NCBI GenBank assembly: GCA_964471825.1 | Contig: CAYYKD010000009.1 | Coordinates: 56,873-120,872 of the forward strand | Source of the DNA: CAYYKD01 sp964471825 | GTDB lineage: Bacteria; Spirochaetota; GWE2-31-10; CAYYKD01 | Direction of reading: 5' to 3' | DNA length: 64,000 nucleotides | Shown: positions 62,139 through 64,000 of the stretch, piece after piece | Position numbering within the stretch: position 1 is the stretch's first letter | Layout: each line of letters starts with the position of its first letter | Notes under the pieces: generated by a model | Seen by the model: only the letters and a program-made list of their open reading frames with translations | What the model was told of the DNA's origin: nothing | The model's database searches: none | Program-made: the position numbers and the translations under genes

Positions 62139-63523
62139 AACCCAATCTACTCTACGAGTTTCTAATTAATAACCAACTTATTTCAAATATTTCCAGTTTT
62201 AGCATCTCAAAAGAAAATAAAAACTACTCACTGGAAGAATTAATCAAACTATCTGATAATTTTATAAAAAACCTCAAATATTTCTATGAAAAAATATCGG
62301 ATACCGTATTCTACATTGACTGCTCAGACAGACTAAAGATGATAGTCTCTCTTCTGGGACTACTTAGAAACAATGCTAAGATAGTTTTAGTACCTGTTGA
62401 AGTTAAAATTGAGGACCTTGAAAGTTCAAACGGTATATATGTAAGTGACAACAAAGAGTATGATGGAGGCATTTTCATCAATGATGATTTATCTCTAACC
62501 TGCCCCACCTCAATATACAGTTCTCTGAAAACAGACCAACTTAATGAATATGACCTTTATTTTTATACCTCAGGCTCAACGGGTAAAGCTAAACTTATTG
62601 GCAAGAAATACTCTAATTTTATCACTGAGATTTCTGAGTTAAAAACAATGTTTAACTCATCAAAGCCTCTAAGTTTTTATGCAACCCCTCCGTTATATCA
62701 TATATATGGATTTCTATTTGGATTTATGCTTCCACTAGTTATGAATGGCAAACTCTATATTGATTATATATTTACCCCTGATTCAATATCAGATTTCGTT
62801 AAGTCCAACAATGTTGATTTTTTTATCTCAACACCTTCATACTATGACTATTTTGTTAAACTTGATTTAATCAATTCATTCATAGATTGCCAAAAGTTAA
62901 CAAGTTCATCAGCACCATTAAGTCTTGAAACATCACGATTTTTCTTTGAAAAAAATGTTTCGATAACGGAGATCTACGGCTCAACTGAAACCGGTGGCAT
63001 AGCCTCAAGAGTTAGTGCCGAAAACAAAATCTGGAAACCTTTCTCATATGTTAAAACTAAGCCTCCAATTTATATCGATAGCGAATCATCTATTTCATCT
63101 TTAAGGATTGACTCAGATGCTATTAGTGTAACCTATGATAGAGTTGAGGGCTATGACACAGGCGATCTTGTGAAATTTAGCGAAAATGGGTTTGAACTTG
63201 CAGGCAGAAATTTAAGATTTGTAAAAATTGCAGGAAAAAGACTAGATCTTGATTTTGTAGCAGCAAAGTTTATCAATGTAGTTCAGGAGATTTATAAAAT
63301 TGATATAATAGCCAACGCTGTGATAACAGGTCTAATAAATGAAAAGATATATATTGCATTTGAAATAAATTCAGAAATTCAAATAGATGCACTCCGGATA
63401 AAAGAAGAGCTAAAGAAACATCTGCCGGGTTATGCTGTTCCAAGAATTCTAAAACAGATAAAAATACCTAAAAATGTGTTAGGGAAGATTGACAGAAAAC
63501 AAATTGAATCTTTAATCAGTTAA
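62132..63523 (+). CDS. AMP-forming acyl/aryl ligase (ANL superfamily)
   Basis: About 463 residues. A3 motif FYTSGSTGKAKLIGK (about residue 145), A5 ITEIYGSTETGGI, A7 GYDTGDLVKF, A8 AGRNLRFVKIAGKRLD and A10 NVLGKIDRK with catalytic Lys. It would activate the aryl acid from the ammonia lyase and load it on the ACP. The nearest in-frame ATG (62339) would cut off about 70 residues that align as the normal N-terminus (FYIDCSDRLKMIVSLLG is in the fold core). Upstream in frame only ATT (62132) or ATA (62135) follow GAGGTG, so a rare start codon or local error is implied. Last gene of the operon. Confidence 0.82.
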   Translation: MIKPNLLYEFLINNQLISNISSFSISKENKNYSLEELIKLSDNFIKNLKYFYEKISDTVFYIDCSDRLKMIVSLLGLLRNNAKIVLVPVEVKIEDLESSNGIYVSDNKEYDGGIFINDDLSLTCPTSIYSSLKTDQLNEYDLYFYTSGSTGKAKLIGKKYSNFITEISELKTMFNSSKPLSFYATPPLYHIYGFLFGFMLPLVMNGKLYIDYIFTPDSISDFVKSNNVDFFISTPSYYDYFVKLDLINSFIDCQKLTSSSAPLSLETSRFFFEKNVSITEIYGSTETGGIASRVSAENKIWKPFSYVKTKPPIYIDSESSISSLRIDSDAISVTYDRVEGYDTGDLVKFSENGFELAGRNLRFVKIAGKRLDLDFVAAKFINVVQEIYKIDIIANAVITGLINEKIYIAFEINSEIQIDALRIKEELKKHLPGYAVPRILKQIKIPKNVLGKIDRKQIESLIS

Positions 63524-63535
63524 TAAGTGAATCAG

Positions 63536-64000
63536 TTAACCTTTTAGTTTGCACAATTCAACAAACTCAACTTGCTCTATAGTTTCCTTTTTTTCTTTCT
63601 TAATCTTCTTTACACCTTCAATTCCAAGACTCTGCTTCATCAAAAGCAATGCAGACTCAGGATGTTCTTTTGCAAGGACACCTAATGATGACATAATATA
63701 TAATCTATCTATCAATATAGTTGCCTGTTCATTAGGATAGAGACCTATATCCTTGGAATTCTTTGATATCTGCAGCATAATCTCCCTACCGGCAGGAAGC
63801 CTGGACAATGCACCGCCTGTTCCAATAATATATTCTACCTGTGTAAGATCCTTGCCTTCAGCATATGCTTTGCGTCCAGAAGTTCCATAAATAAACCTTC
63901 TGGAACCAGCATGTCTCTCAACAGCAGTTAAAACTGCCTCAAGGCACAACCTCTCGACAAACTTAATTTCATTATCAGATACAGGGATTGGTTTAAACGA
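63536..64000 (-). CDS. glmL: glutamate mutase-linked MutL/GlmL family protein (partial)
   Basis: The frame is open to the right edge, so the N-terminal part is missing. About 154 C-terminal residues are visible: CLEAVLTAVERHAG, VEYIIGTGGALSRLP (actin-like ATPase block) and LYIMSSLGVLAKEHPESALLLMKQSLGI. This fits the GlmL/MutL family beside glutamate or ornithine mutases, where it is thought to reactivate the B12 enzyme. Mutase subunits would be expected to the right, outside the window. It converges on the ligase gene. Confidence 0.82.
   Translation of the reverse strand, partial: SFKPIPVSDNEIKFVERLCLEAVLTAVERHAGSRRFIYGTSGRKAYAEGKDLTQVEYIIGTGGALSRLPAGREIMLQISKNSKDIGLYPNEQATILIDRLYIMSSLGVLAKEHPESALLLMKQSLGIEGVKKIKKEKKETIEQVEFVELCKLKG

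Overview
The window is AT-rich DNA (by eye about one third G+C) and is mostly chromosomal housekeeping sequence. The gene mix suggests a spirochaete, probably an anaerobic, free-living or fermentative member of the Spirochaetales. The clues are a bactofilin, many cNMP-binding proteins (one fused to TPRs), LysM and SPOR envelope proteins, rubrerythrin, a GlmL-like glutamate-mutase accessory protein and a tmRNA. This is an inference from gene content; no rRNA is present to prove it. Two runs of exactly 10 N (13136-13145 and 34546-34555) are scaffold gaps, so this is a draft or metagenome assembly. No CRISPR array, phage or insertion sequence was recognised.

Layout. 1-7032: a minus-strand group with a basic Cys protein, yraN, mtaB, a TPR protein, a bactofilin, a GT26 transferase, rsmE and a DHH phosphoesterase, plus a plus-strand CAT tRNA. 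7294-10891: a three-gene plus-strand unit of FabG-type reductase, FabB-type ketosynthase and CrtI/CrtO-type FAD oxidoreductase. 10881-23558: rubrerythrin, a hybrid histidine kinase split by a gap, dus, then a minus block (LysM lipoprotein, glgA, SpoIID lipoprotein, queA), STAS, two cNMP-binding proteins, a broken metF and fabH. 23833-24178: tmRNA. 24333-29308: secreted proteins and lipoproteins around a GH1 glycosidase, and a zinc-metallopeptidase lipoprotein. 29578-40678: cNMP-binding protein, ROK kinase, ppx-ppk polyphosphate genes, a second DHH protein, a frameshifted B12-radical SAM gene, rluF, Smr and aroE. 40740-44397: ribD-ribE-ribBA-mnmM under an FMN riboswitch. 44505-57907: RlpA/SPOR proteins, DUF350, an M64 peptidase, a double flavodoxin protein, eno, argS, an MBL-cNMP fusion and a group-2 sigma factor.

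58168-63523 is the most striking locus: aromatic amino acid ammonia lyase, acyl carrier protein, ketosynthase, a Cys-less Ketoacyl-synt_2 protein and an adenylating ligase. That gene set matches aryl-polyene/flexirubin-type polyketide pathways, in which an aryl starter made by deamination is activated, loaded on ACP and elongated to a polyene. The 7.3-10.9 kb unit supplies a ketoreductase, a second ketosynthase and a polyene-type oxidoreductase. Both units are preceded by near-identical promoters sharing a 13-nt stretch, suggesting one pathway split over two places about 50 kb apart. No dehydratase, thioesterase or glycosyl/acyltransferase for it lies in the window.

A family of short imperfect palindromes (arms like GAGGTTCTTGCAAAAATC) is scattered through intergenic DNA, with at least eight copies here. 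Several genes look broken (metF, B12-radical SAM, histidine kinase); assembly error and real decay cannot be separated from this sequence alone.
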